A stretch of 64,000 nt of DNA from Benincasa hispida (Eukaryota; Streptophyta; Magnoliopsida; Cucurbitales; Cucurbitaceae): contig NC_052351.1 of NCBI RefSeq assembly GCF_009727055.1, positions 58,633,643 to 58,697,642 on the forward strand, written 5' to 3'. This document shows positions 20,181 through 32,004 of the stretch, piece after piece. Numbering within the stretch: position 1 is the stretch's first letter; each line of letters starts with the position of its first letter. The notes under the pieces are model-generated. The model saw only the letters and a program-made list of their open reading frames with translations, was not told where the DNA came from and made no database searches. A program made the translations under genes and the position numbers.

Positions 20181-23050
20181 AGCTTGGTATCAAGCAAAAG
20201 GTACTACGAAACTTGGCAAAGGATTGAGGCTAGGTTTTAGTATTAAAGCATGAGGTATTGGCGTGGAAAGAGAGAGTTTCATGATTGAGATTAAGTCCCA
20301 TCAATAAGTCCCTCTTAAACATGTGTACTTAATAATAGGCAAAGATGCTAGAAGCGGAGAAGTGACAAAGCGGACAAGCAGATTGAGGGAGGAATGTTGC
20401 ACTTTACCAGTAGAGGTCCTGAAGTTATACGGGACCAATTTGAATTGGAAAGACGTAGTTAGAGACTCAATAGAGCAGGATGGCCAACTTCTACAAACGA
20501 GTCCAGAAAACACCAAGGTAATGTAGAACCCCGAGATGGAGAGGAATCGAGTATTTGATAGAATACACTCAAAGGATTGGCGGTGAGTGTTAGGATTGAT
20601 TCGAAACGTCCAGAAAGAGAAAGTTCGGTGTCCAAGAGCGGCAAAGCTTTAGGAGCCACAAACATTCGACTGGAGTTCAACAGGATTAGTAGAGCAGGTG
20701 ACAGATTGGCTTGGAATTTGATTGAGAAATGTTTTAACGGTTTACGAGGATGCGCCTGAGGACCGTACGCGAAGCTTAGTGGCATTCTTGCTACAACAAA
20801 GGTGTTGAGAAGTTGGGGAAAGTAATAGAGGCTAGAAGGATAGTTCGGAAACTATGACGTTTGCGTCTGAATTCAATATAGGTATTTGAGAGATAAAATA
20901 TACCCTAGTTCTGTTATAAAGAAAGCAAAGGAGGAGAATTCCTAGGCTAACTCATGGAATGGATGACAGTTGACTGATTAATGAACAAAATTTACTGAGT
21001 TGATCTGCAGTATGCCCTTCGATCATCGTGAATAGAGATCATGGAGGGAGGTGTAGGAGATGTTGAAAATGGCCTAGAAAGAAAATACGTCCACCCGTTT
21101 ACCTCTCAAATCCAATAGTGTGAATTTCACTCAGTTAGTTGAGATCGCTATCAAGTAGATTAGAGATTTGATAGCGAGGGAAAGATGTTACTCCAGCCAG
21201 TGACATGAAAGGACAGTTTAGAAATGCCTTGTGAGAAACGAAAGTAAGAGATTTAGACCCCCGTTCTTTAGACAGATCGCGGTATAAGGAGCTTTGGAGG
21301 CATGGGAACAAAAAGTTTAAGTCGAAAAAAGGTCCAAGGACCTGCAGCTGACAGAGCTGGTAGATTCATTATCAGGTCAGGCTAAGCGAGTTCAGTAGCT
21401 TTAGTTACAGGGAGGAAACCCACTTTTGTGTAAACTTGTGAAAGGCCTCTCTACAGGAGTATTGTTATGGTAATAGGAATGTGTGTTCCTCAGTCGGGAC
21501 AAGCTGGGAATTTCAAAAGAGAGATTGTCCTCAGCGTAGTCATGGAGCACACAGTGAGCAAAGAGCGAGTACACAGACTGTAAAAACCACCTTAGAGTGA
21601 CAGGAACACTAGAGGAGAGGGATCTGGTGTAGCTAAGTAGAAAGGCGGTAGCTGGACTGACCCCTAACCTAGCAACCACAGCTTAGCTAGCAGGGTAGAG
21701 TATACACTAGTTGACACACCAGGAAGTGAAAGAGGCTCCAGATGTCGTAAACTGGTACGATAACTTTATGTAATCATCCACTTATGGCATTTATTCTGAT
21801 CCTGGTGCTACGGCACTCATTCATTAATCTAGCATGTGTTGCATACATATAGAATAAGTGCCTGAGCATATGAATGAGGATTTGTTATCTCTATGCCTAA
21901 TAGAGATACTCTAGTTGTACATGAGGTATTACAGGAATTGTTAAGTAATTCTTGGGAAATCAGAGTTTTTGGCGTTTGACTTGATCCGTTAGAATTACTA
22001 GATTTGATGTTATCACTAGTTATGGATTCCTAAGTAAACACTATGCCACTATGATTTGTTTAAGAGATTAAATAATGTTTAGGAAGCCAGTGAAAAAGAA
22101 ATAACCCTTGATGGGAAGTAAAATGCATATTCCAGAAGTATTAATATCAGCACGTGAAGGCTAGGAAAGCTGTTGTAGTGAATAGGATGCGATAGCCCTA
22201 TAAGCCATATGTAGCAGTTTTCACAGGAAAGAAAACTGAAACCTAGAAGCTATGTACCTGTGGTACAAGCAATTTTTAGATTGTGTCCCCTGAAGAGTTA
22301 CCATGGCTACACCTGATTTAGGGAAATAGAGTTCGCACTATTTGAGTTAGGTTTCGGTACGAACACGTATATCTCAGCAGCACATTAGATGCGCACCAAT
22401 GGAACTGAAGGAACTAAAAGTTCAGTTTACAGGAATTTGTAGATAAGGGGGTACATTAGACCCAGCGTGTCGCCTTGAGGAGCGCCAGTCTTGTTTGTTA
22501 AGAAGAAAGACCGGTACTCTTAGATTATGCATAGACTATAGACAGATTGAATAAGTGACCATTAAGAATAAGTACCCTATACTCGTATAGATGATCTCTT
22601 CGATCAATTAAAGGGAAGCCACGGTGTTCTCTAAGATAGATTTTGAGATCGGGTTATCACAGTTGAAGGTGAAAGACTCTGATATTCCAAAGACTGCATT
22701 TAGAACTAGGTATGGACATTATGAGTTTCTATTAATGCGTTTGGATTTGAAAAAATGCTCCTACGGTATTTATGAACTTGATGAATAGGATATTTCATAA
22801 TTATCTGGATTAGTTTGTGATAGTTTTCATAGATATATACTAGTGTATTCTAGTAGTGCAGAGAAGCACAAAAGAACATCTGAGGATGGGTTACAGATTC
22901 TAAGGGAAAAGGAGTTTATATGCCAAATTTAGTAAGTGTGATTTTGGTTAAATTCAAGTCGTATTCCTTGGGCATATAGTTTCAGCTGATGGAGTTAGCG
23001 TTGATTTCCAAAAAGATAGAAGCAATAGTTAACTGGGAACGAACCCCTGA
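20181..23050 (+). repeat. noisy second copy of the gypsy internal region
   Basis: Begins with a damaged primer site ('gcttggtatcaagcaaaag') and follows 14943 to about 17680 in order: gag start, knuckle region, protease, first half of RT. Differences from the first copy are overwhelmingly one- or two-base insertions and deletions, so no frame stays open for long. Codons that are stops in the first copy, including the TGA after VSP and the TAG before FVIVF, are present here too. The last 600 bases are cleaner than the rest. It replaces the middle of the 3' LTR (the equivalent of about 12450-13364). Best read as unpolished or misplaced read sequence; a real duplication is the alternative. Confidence 0.8.
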
Positions 23051-24625
23051 ACAGTGAGGTCTGAAGAGGACGCATCAACTTGGGACGAGGAGTTCTCCCA
23101 ATTTACTCGTGCGTTTAGAATGATTCTAAAGCCACCTGAATCTGAAAGTCTAGTTTTTAGAGAAGGGCTTCTGGAAGAAAAGCTCAAAGGGATCGAGTTG
23201 GAAACTGAGAATAAGACAAAAGGGTCAGGCTATTGGATCAGTTTGGGCCAGTCTTGAAGATTCTGTGATTCTGGAAAAACCACAAAGATTTCTAAGCTCA
23301 AATTTTAGGGTAAGCTTCCTGTGACATTTTAGAATATTTTTGTAGAAGTAAGTATCTCAAAATAAGATTTATAACTATGAGTAATCTAAGTTGTAAATTT
23401 AATCTGGATTCTTGGGGTGAAAAAGGAGCCCGAGGTAGAAAAGGGAGCTACTAGAGTGAAAAGCTCCTAAGCAATCAAGGTGAGAGGCAAAAACGTTTTG
23501 ACTAAAACATTTGCTTAAAATGTTTGATTACAACGTGTTATAGAAAGCATGTTTTAAAGAAGATTATTCTCATGTCAGCTAGTTTTACAAGTAATTTTCA
23601 AGAAAACCATGAGTTATGTTTTAAACGCATGCATGTGTGAGAAATTATTGAAAAGCGATTTATATGTGTTAAATATACTTAACATGCATTAGTACCTTAT
23701 GTTTTTATATGTGTTATACTTTACATGATTTAAAGAGAAAGTCATTTATGACTATTTTTACTTAAAACGCAATACCGAAGGACATTTGAGAAGGTATCCA
23801 CCCAACTAGATACTGAAGGACATTTGAGAAGGTATCTATTGGTACTGAAGGACGTTTGAGAAGGTACCAAACCAACCAGATACTGAAAGACGTTTGAGAA
23901 GGTATCTGAGCAGAAGTACCTAAGGTATGATGGTACTTAGTATGGCCACGTGCACGTAGGTAGTTAGAGTCAGAGATTGAGCAAAAAGGTTCTCTTTTGA
24001 CTAGTAGTTGGTGTTTAGATTGTTTTATCCACAGTAAACGTTATTCTCAACTAAGAAATAGTTTTACTGTTTTATGATTAAAACAGCTTTACATGTTTTA
24101 TGCTTGGAAAATGTTTATACTGCAATACAAATACCGTAGAAGCTTATATTTCTGTTAAACTCTTTATTGAGATTTTGCATGAGAATCAATTATCTTTCTT
24201 AAGTCACTCACTGGGCGCAAGCTCACCCCGTTTTCAAATGTTTTCTTCCCCCCCGCCACAGGTAGCGGTCAAATCCTCTGAAGATAGCTCTGCATCTACT
24301 CTGCCACTAAAGGATAACGAGATTTGTAACTCGTCTATTAAGTGGTTACTGTTAATATTGTACACATGTTATTGTTGTTCATATAGGGACTAGGGTTTGT
24401 GGGATTTGGGACTTGTGAATCTAGTGTTGTAATGACTCTAAATATGTTATGCTTCTAAATTAATAAATTTTGGCCTAAAGATATTCCGCTGTATATGAGT
24501 TATATATTGGTATCAGAGTTATTCCGCAACAGTTAGTAGGCAGTAAATGTCAGCCATAGGGTTGATAACTACTGTAGTCATGCCCTTTCCTAGGCTAAAA
24601 GGGTGGTCTGGGGCGGGGTGTGACA
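23051..24625 (+). mobile_element. 3' LTR of the gypsy element, second segment
   Basis: Resumes at the equivalent of 13365 in the 5' LTR ('acagtgaggtctgaagagg') and continues to GTGTGACA at 24625, followed by the duplication ATAGC. Contains the four-unit 'gaaggacatttgagaagg' array at 23768-23905. The differences from the 5' LTR are mostly substitutions, as expected of ageing, unlike the block before it. Confidence 0.88.
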
Positions 24626-24630
24626 ATAGC

Positions 24631-24742
24631 TGGGGACATAGGGTGTAAGATGGAATTCATGCCTACCTGATTTAGGGATAAGAGAAAGGTTGTTCTCTTA
24701 AGTACTGTATCCAGGTCTTTAATAAGGGGCCCCACCCTCTAT
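24631..24742 (+). mobile_element. copia LTR family A, right part
   Basis: Continuation of the LTR split at 12107 ('ctggggacatagggtgtaag', 'ggggccccaccctct'). After 24742 the expected LTR sequence is replaced, so the LTR is truncated here. Confidence 0.65.
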
Positions 24743-25074
24743 TACAAAGAACTCCTGTTTATTCGGGGCCCTAAAAACTTTTACAAAGAAAACATTCCAA
24801 ACATTAAATTTTCTGTCTGACATTAAATTCTAGATTCAAAATATCAAAATGATTAATAAAAAAATAGACTGAGCGAAACTGATTTCTCTTGTTCCATATG
24901 GCTCTGTCATGGGTCCCGTCTATCACTCGCTAGTCTATTCCTGTCATTTCCTGAAAAACATAAAGGAATAAAGAATGAGTGTAACAATACCCAGTAAGTG
25001 ACCCACTACTAAGTCCTCTAGGTAAACAGTTAACTAGTCTATCTATGCATCGATGTACACCCATATCATATCAA

Positions 25075-25400
25075 TCTTAGTGATCCCGAAGGGGACATAT
25101 ATCAGTCATAAACGTGATCCCGAAGGAACACACAGGACATATATTAGTCATAAACGTGATCCCGAAGGAACACACATCAGTCATAGTGTGTATTTCGAAG
25201 GTACACGAATCAGTCGTAAACATGAACCTAGAAAAACATGTATCAATCATTGTGTTTAACCCGAAGGTATACAAATCAATTGTAAGTGTGTCCCGAGGGA
25301 GCACACGTGAGTTATAGGTTTCTATCCCAAAGGTACACGATCAGTCATAAATGTGCACATATATAGTCATGGTGTGGTCCCGGAGGAACATGCAATTAGT
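25075..25400. repeat. tandem repeat around 'gatcccgaaggaacaca'
   Basis: About nine imperfect units of 33-40 bases, each containing 'cccgaagg' or a close variant, then 'acac' or 'acat', then 'atcagtcataaac'. Confidence 0.8.
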
Positions 25401-25549
25401 CGTATGTACACCTACCCAGATAAAGAAGTTAACAATAACCCTATAACTTAGCATGCATTAGTTTACATATAACTCCTCTATTATATTTACAATAGTTTAT
25501 CTTAGGGATAAAACTAATAGTATGTCCTCAATTAACTTTACATAATATC

Positions 25550-25690
25550 ACAGTCAAAACAGTCCAATCAGTCTAAAATAGACAGTCAGTCAGTTTAAAA
25601 TAAATAGTCCAATCAGTCTAAAATAAATAGTCCAACTAGTCTAAAATAAACAGTCCAATCAGTCTAAAATAGACAATCCAATCATTATAA
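25550..25690. repeat. tandem repeat around 'agtccaatcagtctaaaata'
   Basis: Five or six imperfect units of about 26 bases with 'cagtccaatcagtctaaa' and 'atagac' or 'aaatag'. Confidence 0.8.
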
Positions 25691-26339
25691 TGAGAAGGGT
25701 AAAAAGACAATTACTTTGAAATTAAGCCCAAATACCCAACAAAACAAACTTCTCTTTATCTTTGACCAAAATTCTTGAATCAACCAAAACATGACTCGAC
25801 TAAGAGTTGCGTCCAATCTTCTAAAACCAATACAACGCTAAGCCAAATAGGCAATTTAAGAATTTAGACCCAATATACAACACAATCAACAATCCATATG
25901 GGTTTCAAGCCTCAATAACTTACCAGATGTCGATGAAATACCTTCTTAATCCACTATAACTTCAAGTTGAAAAATTCAATCAATAGAGGCACTACCACGA
26001 TAATTGAAAATCAGAAATTGTTATGTTAAATTCTTAGACAAAAAATATGAGAGTCGGCGAGGACTTTGAACCACCAAAATTTGAAAGTTGGCAATTGGTT
26101 TAATGGTGATATGATAAACATCAAAGTATTGAAGATATAATAAGCCACCCACATAAAAGTGGCAATAAGGTGCTTGATTAGAAGTTGTTAAGTTATACTG
26201 TATTGACTCGATGCTACTCGATGAGAGAAATTTGTGACTCGATGCAACTCGATACTCTGAAAACATTGTTATTTGATTATAAGATCGTGTTTTCGTTGAT
26301 TTGTAGAGAAACAAATGAAGATTGAAGAAGAAGATAAAG

Positions 26340-28796
26340 AGAATAAGAAGGAACTTTTAAGTTTGAAACCAACTAGTTCTAGACATTTGATCAATTTAAG
26401 TTTTGATAATGGTTTTGTCAACATGTCTGTTGTGTTCTTTGATGTGTGAACTTTTAAGATTTCTATTTCCCCTGTCTTAAATTTGTCTCTGATGAAATGA
26501 TAATTTATATCAATATGTTTCGTTCTAGTGTGGTATTATGGATTTCAGGATAAATGTATAACACTTTGGTTGTCACAATAGAGTCTTACCACTATTTGAC
26601 TTAATCCAAAATCTTTCAACAATCCCTTAAGCCACATTGCCACTTTAATTGCTTCAGTTAGTGCCATATACTCAGCTTCTATTGTAGATAAAGCCACTAT
26701 AGGTTATAATGTGGCTTTCCAGCTGATTAGATTAGGACCATAAAGGAATAGATAGCCTATTAGAGACCTCATTTTATCTAAATCACCAACATAGTTAGCA
26801 TCCACATATTCATATAGCTCTAAGTTTGGTTTAGCTGATTTGTGGTAGACTAGTTTTGAGTTTTTAGACCAAGCTAAGTATCTTAGGGATCCATTTCAGT
26901 GGCCTCCCAATGTCTCTTACCTGGGTTAGACATATACCTACTAACAATACTAGCTGAGTATGAGAGATTAAATTTGGTAGAAATCATTAAATACATTAGG
27001 CTTCCGACTGCCTGATTATAGGGTATAATAGACATCTATTTTTTATGTTCTAGGTCAGAATCTTTATGAGAGTTGGCTGAGGATAACTTGAAGTGTTGAG
27101 CAATAGGCAAGCTTACAGGTTTAGCATCACTTAGGTTGAACCTTTTTAGGATCTTCTCACAATAGTCAAACTGGTAGATGCTTAAGATAGACTCCTCCCT
27201 GTTCCTTAGGATCTCAATCCCGAGAACTTTGCTTCTCCTAAGTCTTTCATGTCAAACTCTCATTTTAGGAGGTTTTTAACATGAGTTAAGTCTTCCTTGG
27301 ACCCACCTGCCAGTAACATGTCATCCACATATATGAGTATGTAAACCTTGTCCTTGTAGGAACTTGTATTATCTTATGTCATAGGATCTTCTTTTGAATC
27401 CAATGCTAGATATTTAGTCATTGAACATTCTATACAACACCTAGGTGATTGTTTTAGTCCATAGATTGACTTGTTGAGTAAGCAATAGAGATTTTTTTTT
27501 CCTTTAACTTCAAATCCCTTAGGTTGCATCATGTAGATTGTCTCTTCTAGATGTCCATGAAGGAAGGTAATTTTCACATCTAATTGATACAATTCTAAGT
27601 TATTTTGAGCAACCTAGGACAAGAGAAGCCTTACAAAAATTTGTTTAACGACTGGAGAGAAAATATCTAAGTAGTCTATTCATTCCCTTTGTGTAAACCC
27701 CTTTGTAACCAACCTTGCCTTATACTTAGGTTTCTAATCAAAGAATGCTCCTTCTTTGAGTTTGAAAACCCATTTGGAAGCTACTTGTTTATAACCTTTA
27801 GGCAGAGGAGCTAAAGACCAAGTATCATTCACATTTTGTGAATGCATTTCCTCATTCATCACTTCTATCCAAATTCTTGCATTAGAATAACTTGTTGCTT
27901 CTCAGCAAGTTGTTGGTTCTTGGTCAATAGAAGCCACAACAACATTTACAACTAAATTCATATAGTTAATTTCAGTATACCTTGCTGAAGGGGTAATTGT
28001 TCTTCTTTGTCTATCCCTGGCTAAGGCATATTGACTCAAGTCTGGCTGCTGATTAACAGTCTTCTCTTGTTTCCTACTTCTTTCTCAACTTCTCTTGTGT
28101 CATTAGGTAAGTTAGGTTATGTTGGTTGCTCAATAGTTAACTCCACCTCAATTCCTATGGTAGATGTCTCAACTTCATCCTCAAGCCTCTTCTTCTTTTG
28201 CAAAGGTGACGTCTCTGCTAATTATGAACTTCCTCTCTTTTGGATGCCACATTAAATCCTTTGACTCCCTCTATAAAGCCTAAAAACATGCACTTAATAG
28301 CTCTAGCCTTCAACTTTTCCTTATTTTGGTGAACAAACCCTACACACCCAAAAACATTAAGGTTGTCTAGATTAAGAGGATGATTAGTCCACTTTTCCTC
28401 AGGAGTAAACAACTCTAGACATGTGTGAGAGCACCTATTCAAGGTGTAAATAGTGTAGGCTGTAGCTTCTGCCCAAAAGCTTTCACTTAGGACAACATCA
28501 AAAAGTAAACATCTTACCCTTCCATTATAATTCTGTTCAATCTCTCAGCAACCCCATTCTGTTGAGGTGTATACCTCAGAATCCTATGCCTAGTTATACC
28601 ATTCTCACTACAGTATTTGTCAAAGTCCTCATTAAAAAATTCAAGCCCATTGTCAGTTCTAAAGTATTTTAACCTTTTAGATGTTTGTGTTTCTATCATA
28701 ACTTTCCATTCTTTAAACATCCCAAAGACTTGATCCTTAGTTTTAAGGAAGTATATCCAACTCTTCCTAGAAAAATCATCTGTTAAGGTTAGAAAT
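26340..28796 (-). pseudogene. Ty1/copia pol: integrase core, RT, RNase H (copia #1)
   Basis: Minus-strand pol of a copia element, broken by stops and shifts. From high to low coordinates: integrase core (28852-28514: LTDDFSRKSWIYFLK, FRTDNGLEFFNEDF with the second catalytic Asp, YTPQQNGVAERLNR with the catalytic Glu), the linker VFGCVGFVHQNKEK, RT ([32 protein letters not shown] at 27320-27331), and RNase H with a KHIDINYHFIRDK-type end near 26490. Integrase before RT is the copia order. Wording differs from the other copia copies here, so it is a separate lineage. Its integrase is cut at 28797 by the LTR of copia #2, and the gag/protease side is not found again in the window. No 3' LTR follows at 26330. 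Confidence 0.85.
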
Positions 28797-30896
28797 TGTT
28801 GGGATTGGTGTCCTAATTCTCCCGGAGTCTTGTTGTTTATATTTATACACATTGTTTTATGAATAAAATAACTGTTATTTCATTTTGGCATTTACTCATA
28901 TCCAATAAACAAAACTCCATGGTTATCTTATGTAAACTTAAGCATGTATATGTGATATACAAGTGGATCATGCCTTAAGTGATAGCCTAAATAGGTATGT
29001 AGTATAAGGATTAAGGTTGGATACCTGATCCTGGTGACACTATGGATACGACCCGCTTTGTAGAGGTTTGCAAGTGTTGTAAACTACTACATATGGTAGA
29101 TCCTGACCATTCATGTGGAGACATGCGAACGGGGGTGTCCTATACAAAGAGTTTGTATAAGACTCAACCACGAGATGACTAGACTCTATATATAATGCCA
29201 TTGATAATGGAGACTTACATCTCACCTAAACGACCATAGGTGACATGACCTCAATTCTGAGTGTTTTGGGAACTCTTGCCTTTGAGGGCGGTCCTTTGAT
29301 TAGTATGGGTGAGAGTGGCCAGATTGCCAACTTAACATGCCTATCTTTTTGGGAACTTATGTGATCTAGGAGTTGGGAACTCACTTACACAAGATGGAAT
29401 TCACTCCTTCCTCGAAGCAGGGGTAAGTAGAGAGATTGCTTCCTTAAGAGCTGATTCTGGGGCTTGAACATAGTGGCCACAACTTCTCTTTGGAAGTGAG
29501 GACTCAGTCATAATAGAACTATGACTTATGTTCATTAGAGGGATCAGTGGTACTTAAGGAGTTAGATTTAACTACAGGGGCATAACGGTTATTGGCTGAG
29601 TTATACTTACGAGCGATTTGTGAAGGGTTGTCGCATTGTTGATTGGTTAAGATGGACACATAATATATCTGTAGTAAGGAGAGTTCAGCTGTTAGTCTTT
29701 AGTGGAGTGCCTGACATTTAACGAATGGTGGATCCCGTGACTAAAGAGTTTTGTCAGTTATTCACGTACCATTAGAGCTTCGAGCTACAGGTCCATAAGA
29801 TCCCCTTGGTAGATCAATGAGTTCAAGTTGAGGATCAGTTCTTGGGGTTGATTTGAAATGTTCAAATTGAAAAAAGGTAATTCGATTATATATGATATGA
29901 TCGGTATGATGTATGGGATACATCTAGTGGAGGATTAATGTAAATGAGATTTATATTAAGTGCCATGGAATAGAAAATGAGCTATGGTTTATATGTTTCA
30001 TGAGATGAAATATTAAAACTATAGGTTATAAATATATTATGGTAAGTTAGTATCATTTATATTTATAATAATATTAATTATTGGATAATTATCTCTTTTT
30101 CTCTAATAACTAATTGAGTGAGAGGTTATTGGTGGTTTCATGGTGATCGTGAGATAAAAGGAAAAATGTTTTCCTAATTTTAGTAAGAAAAAGAAAGAAA
30201 AAGAAAAGTTGTTTTTGAGATTTCCACTCTTGAAAAACTCTCACGGAGAAGTTTTCATGTAAATAAGATTTACTAAGTGACAGCTTGGAGTTAGCTAAAC
30301 GATCGTGGAGCATTCTTACATGATAGACACTCAGTTAAGCGATGAGCAAAATGATCACATAGCTTTTGCTAAACGATTGGGCATCGACCTATACGATAGG
30401 TTGTTCCATCTCCCACTCACTCAATCATTTACACGATTGTGGTTCCTCCCTATTTCTTCTTCAAACCAAGTCCACACAGAGCCCACCCTCGAGATTCTCA
30501 CTCCGAGAATACCAAGGTAACCTTCTTGATGGTGTCATACTCAACTCGACACGATCGAGGTTCTGTGGAGGCCGTTCGCGGTGTTCGGGGTGTTCGTGAT
30601 CTAGCGATTACTTAGTTCGATTGCGCAGTGTTCGTGCAGTGTAGCGATCATGTTGGACGAACGTTCATGTGTTTCTATGTTGCTGTGATCGAGCGTTCGT
30701 GATCAAGGAACTCGAAGATGAATCTACAAAAGTGTGTTGATTATTGTCCTTGATCTTTTGTATAGCACGCTATAATTTTTGTATTTCACATAACCGTATG
30801 TTTCCGTTTGTGATGTAATTGTAATGTTCATATACAATTGAAATTTAGAAAGATTGTTCCGCTGCTCATGGAAATCCTCGTATTCGATTTCCTTCA
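28797..30896 (+). mobile_element. 5' LTR of copia #2, family B
   Basis: TGTTGGGATTGGTGTCC at 28797 to GATTTCCTTCA at 30896, 2100 bases, directly followed by the primer site. Family B members also occur at 38162, 41942 and 46782. The late part carries several 'acgatcg'-type motifs (about 30295-30680). Short frames inside are not genes. Confidence 0.88.
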
Positions 30897-30898
30897 AT

Positions 30899-30910
30899 TG
30901 GTATCAGAGC
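30899..30910 (+). other. primer binding site, initiator Met tRNA (copia #2)
   Basis: TGGTATCAGAGC two bases after the LTR end, complementary to the 3' end of initiator Met tRNA. It is followed by 'caggttgttc', which would also serve as a splice-donor-like word. Confidence 0.88.
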
Positions 30911-32004
30911 CAGGTTGTTCTGATATTCCAAATTTCAATTCTGTTTTGAACTGCTTTTACAATCGTGGTGGGTTTTCTACATTTTTGTTTAATTGTGAAA
31001 TGCATTTATTGATGGAGTTGATGAATGTTTTCGGGTTTAATTGCCTTTGTTTAAAGCTTTCTTCAATTATAAAGTGTTAATTTGTAAGGGCCCCTATGCT
31101 TTTTGGGCGTAATTAACTTGCAATCGAGTCTATAATTCAAAGAGTTTGAGTTAGTCAAGTCGTTCGTGATGAAGTTTCAAAGCATGGAGATACGGTTCTC
31201 AATGAGGAAAAAGACCAAGAGTTGGTCGTATCGTGTAGCCTAAGGTAAACGATCGTTGGGATTTATCTGAGTGATCGTGTAGATTTTTCTATACGATCGT
31301 GTAGTATTTACTAAACGATCGTTTAGCTAATGCTAAACAATGAGATAAATTGTTTACTCTATAATGTAGCATTGGTTTCCTGATCGTGTAGGCGCTAGAG
31401 GTAGACGATCATAGTGGGAGTATGTGATGCTCATCATTTAGTAAAAGGCGCGCGCTAGACGATCATGTAGTTAGCTTGCTTCATCGCTTAGTTACTACCT
31501 ACACGATCGCACGGTATACGATACCAAGGTGCTTGCTAAGCGATCATTTAGGCAATGGTGCTTTGCCGCATCATAGTCGTTTAGACGATCGCGTAAGGCT
31601 GGCGTTATGCGGAGCGCGCTAGGCAATCGCGTACCTCGGGCTTCATCGCCTAGTAAAAGGTACACGATCGTTTAGCTTGGGAGCGTTGGTAACGATAGAG
31701 AGAATTGTTTGTTCTTTCGTGTAGACGATCGCGGGGAGTTTGGTGCATGATGGTTGGAGACATGTTGCTTCGCCTAGACGGTTCAAGGCCCGGTTCGCCT
31801 GTTTGAACCGGAGACTCACTTGCGTTTATGTAATAGTTAGCTTTAATTTTTTTTGTGGATTTGAGGCTATTCTACCCAGTTCATCAATATTTGTTTATTA
31901 TACATGTGATATATGGTGTTTGTATGACAAAATGTTTGACATATAGTTTAAAAACCCACCTTAGGTTGTGCAATTATTCATGCATCATGTATTATAAATG
32001 TTAT
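30911..32004 (+). other. copia #2 leader, first part with CGATCG array
   Basis: Untranslated leader after the primer site. Bases 31240-31740 are crowded with 'gatcgtgtag' and 'gatcgtttag' motifs (separate entry). No reading frame looks coding. It ends at the duplication GTTAT (32000-32004), where a solo LTR is inserted. Confidence 0.6.
31240..31740. repeat. array of palindromic 'acgatcgt' motifs
   Basis: About a dozen copies of GATCG or GATCA motifs in 500 bases, most extended to 'tacgatcgtgtag' or 'aaacgatcgtttag'. CTAAACGATCGTTTAG at 31311-31326 is a perfect 16-base palindrome. Related arrays are in the family B LTRs at 38490-38800, 42410-42600 and 48160-48720. Confidence 0.8.

Larger units (their letters stand above)
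12108..24625 (+). mobile_element. Ty3/gypsy chromovirus (Tekay/Del-like), 12.5 kb
   Basis: Complete outline of a gypsy element: 5' LTR 12108-14942, initiator-Met-tRNA primer site 14946-14957, gag-protease-RT-RNase H-integrase-chromodomain 15097-19780, purine tract 19829-19841, and a 3' LTR starting at 19842 and ending at 24625. The order protease, RT, RNase H, integrase is diagnostic of gypsy; the C-terminal chromodomain and the second CCHC-like box in gag fit the Tekay/Del clade. A 5-bp duplication ATAGC brackets it inside a copia LTR. The 3' LTR is interrupted by a noisy second copy of the internal region (20181-23050). Stops and frameshifts make the copy non-functional. Confidence 0.92.
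24743..26330 (-). mobile_element. gypsy-type LTR fragment, minus orientation
   Basis: On the minus strand it contains 'gtcacttactgggta' near 24990, the counterpart of 'tcactcactgggcg' in the chromovirus LTR, and an array of 'cccgaagg' repeats (25075-25400) that resembles the array in that LTR. No TG...CA boundaries or duplication could be fixed. Short frames at 25053-25317 and 26021-26314 are not gene-like. Confidence 0.4.

Noticed and set aside
20323..20785. Short frames on both strands in the noisy block
   Set aside because: They are scraps of gag broken by indels in the suspected unpolished region, not separate genes.
25053..25317. Short frames on both strands with repeated His/Ser/Thr words
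   Set aside because: They translate the 'cccgaagg' tandem repeat in several frames.
30898..30912. tRNA gene from the initiator-Met-like words
   Set aside because: Only the 12-base primer site complementary to the tRNA end is present at 14946, 30899 and 53736; no cloverleaf follows.
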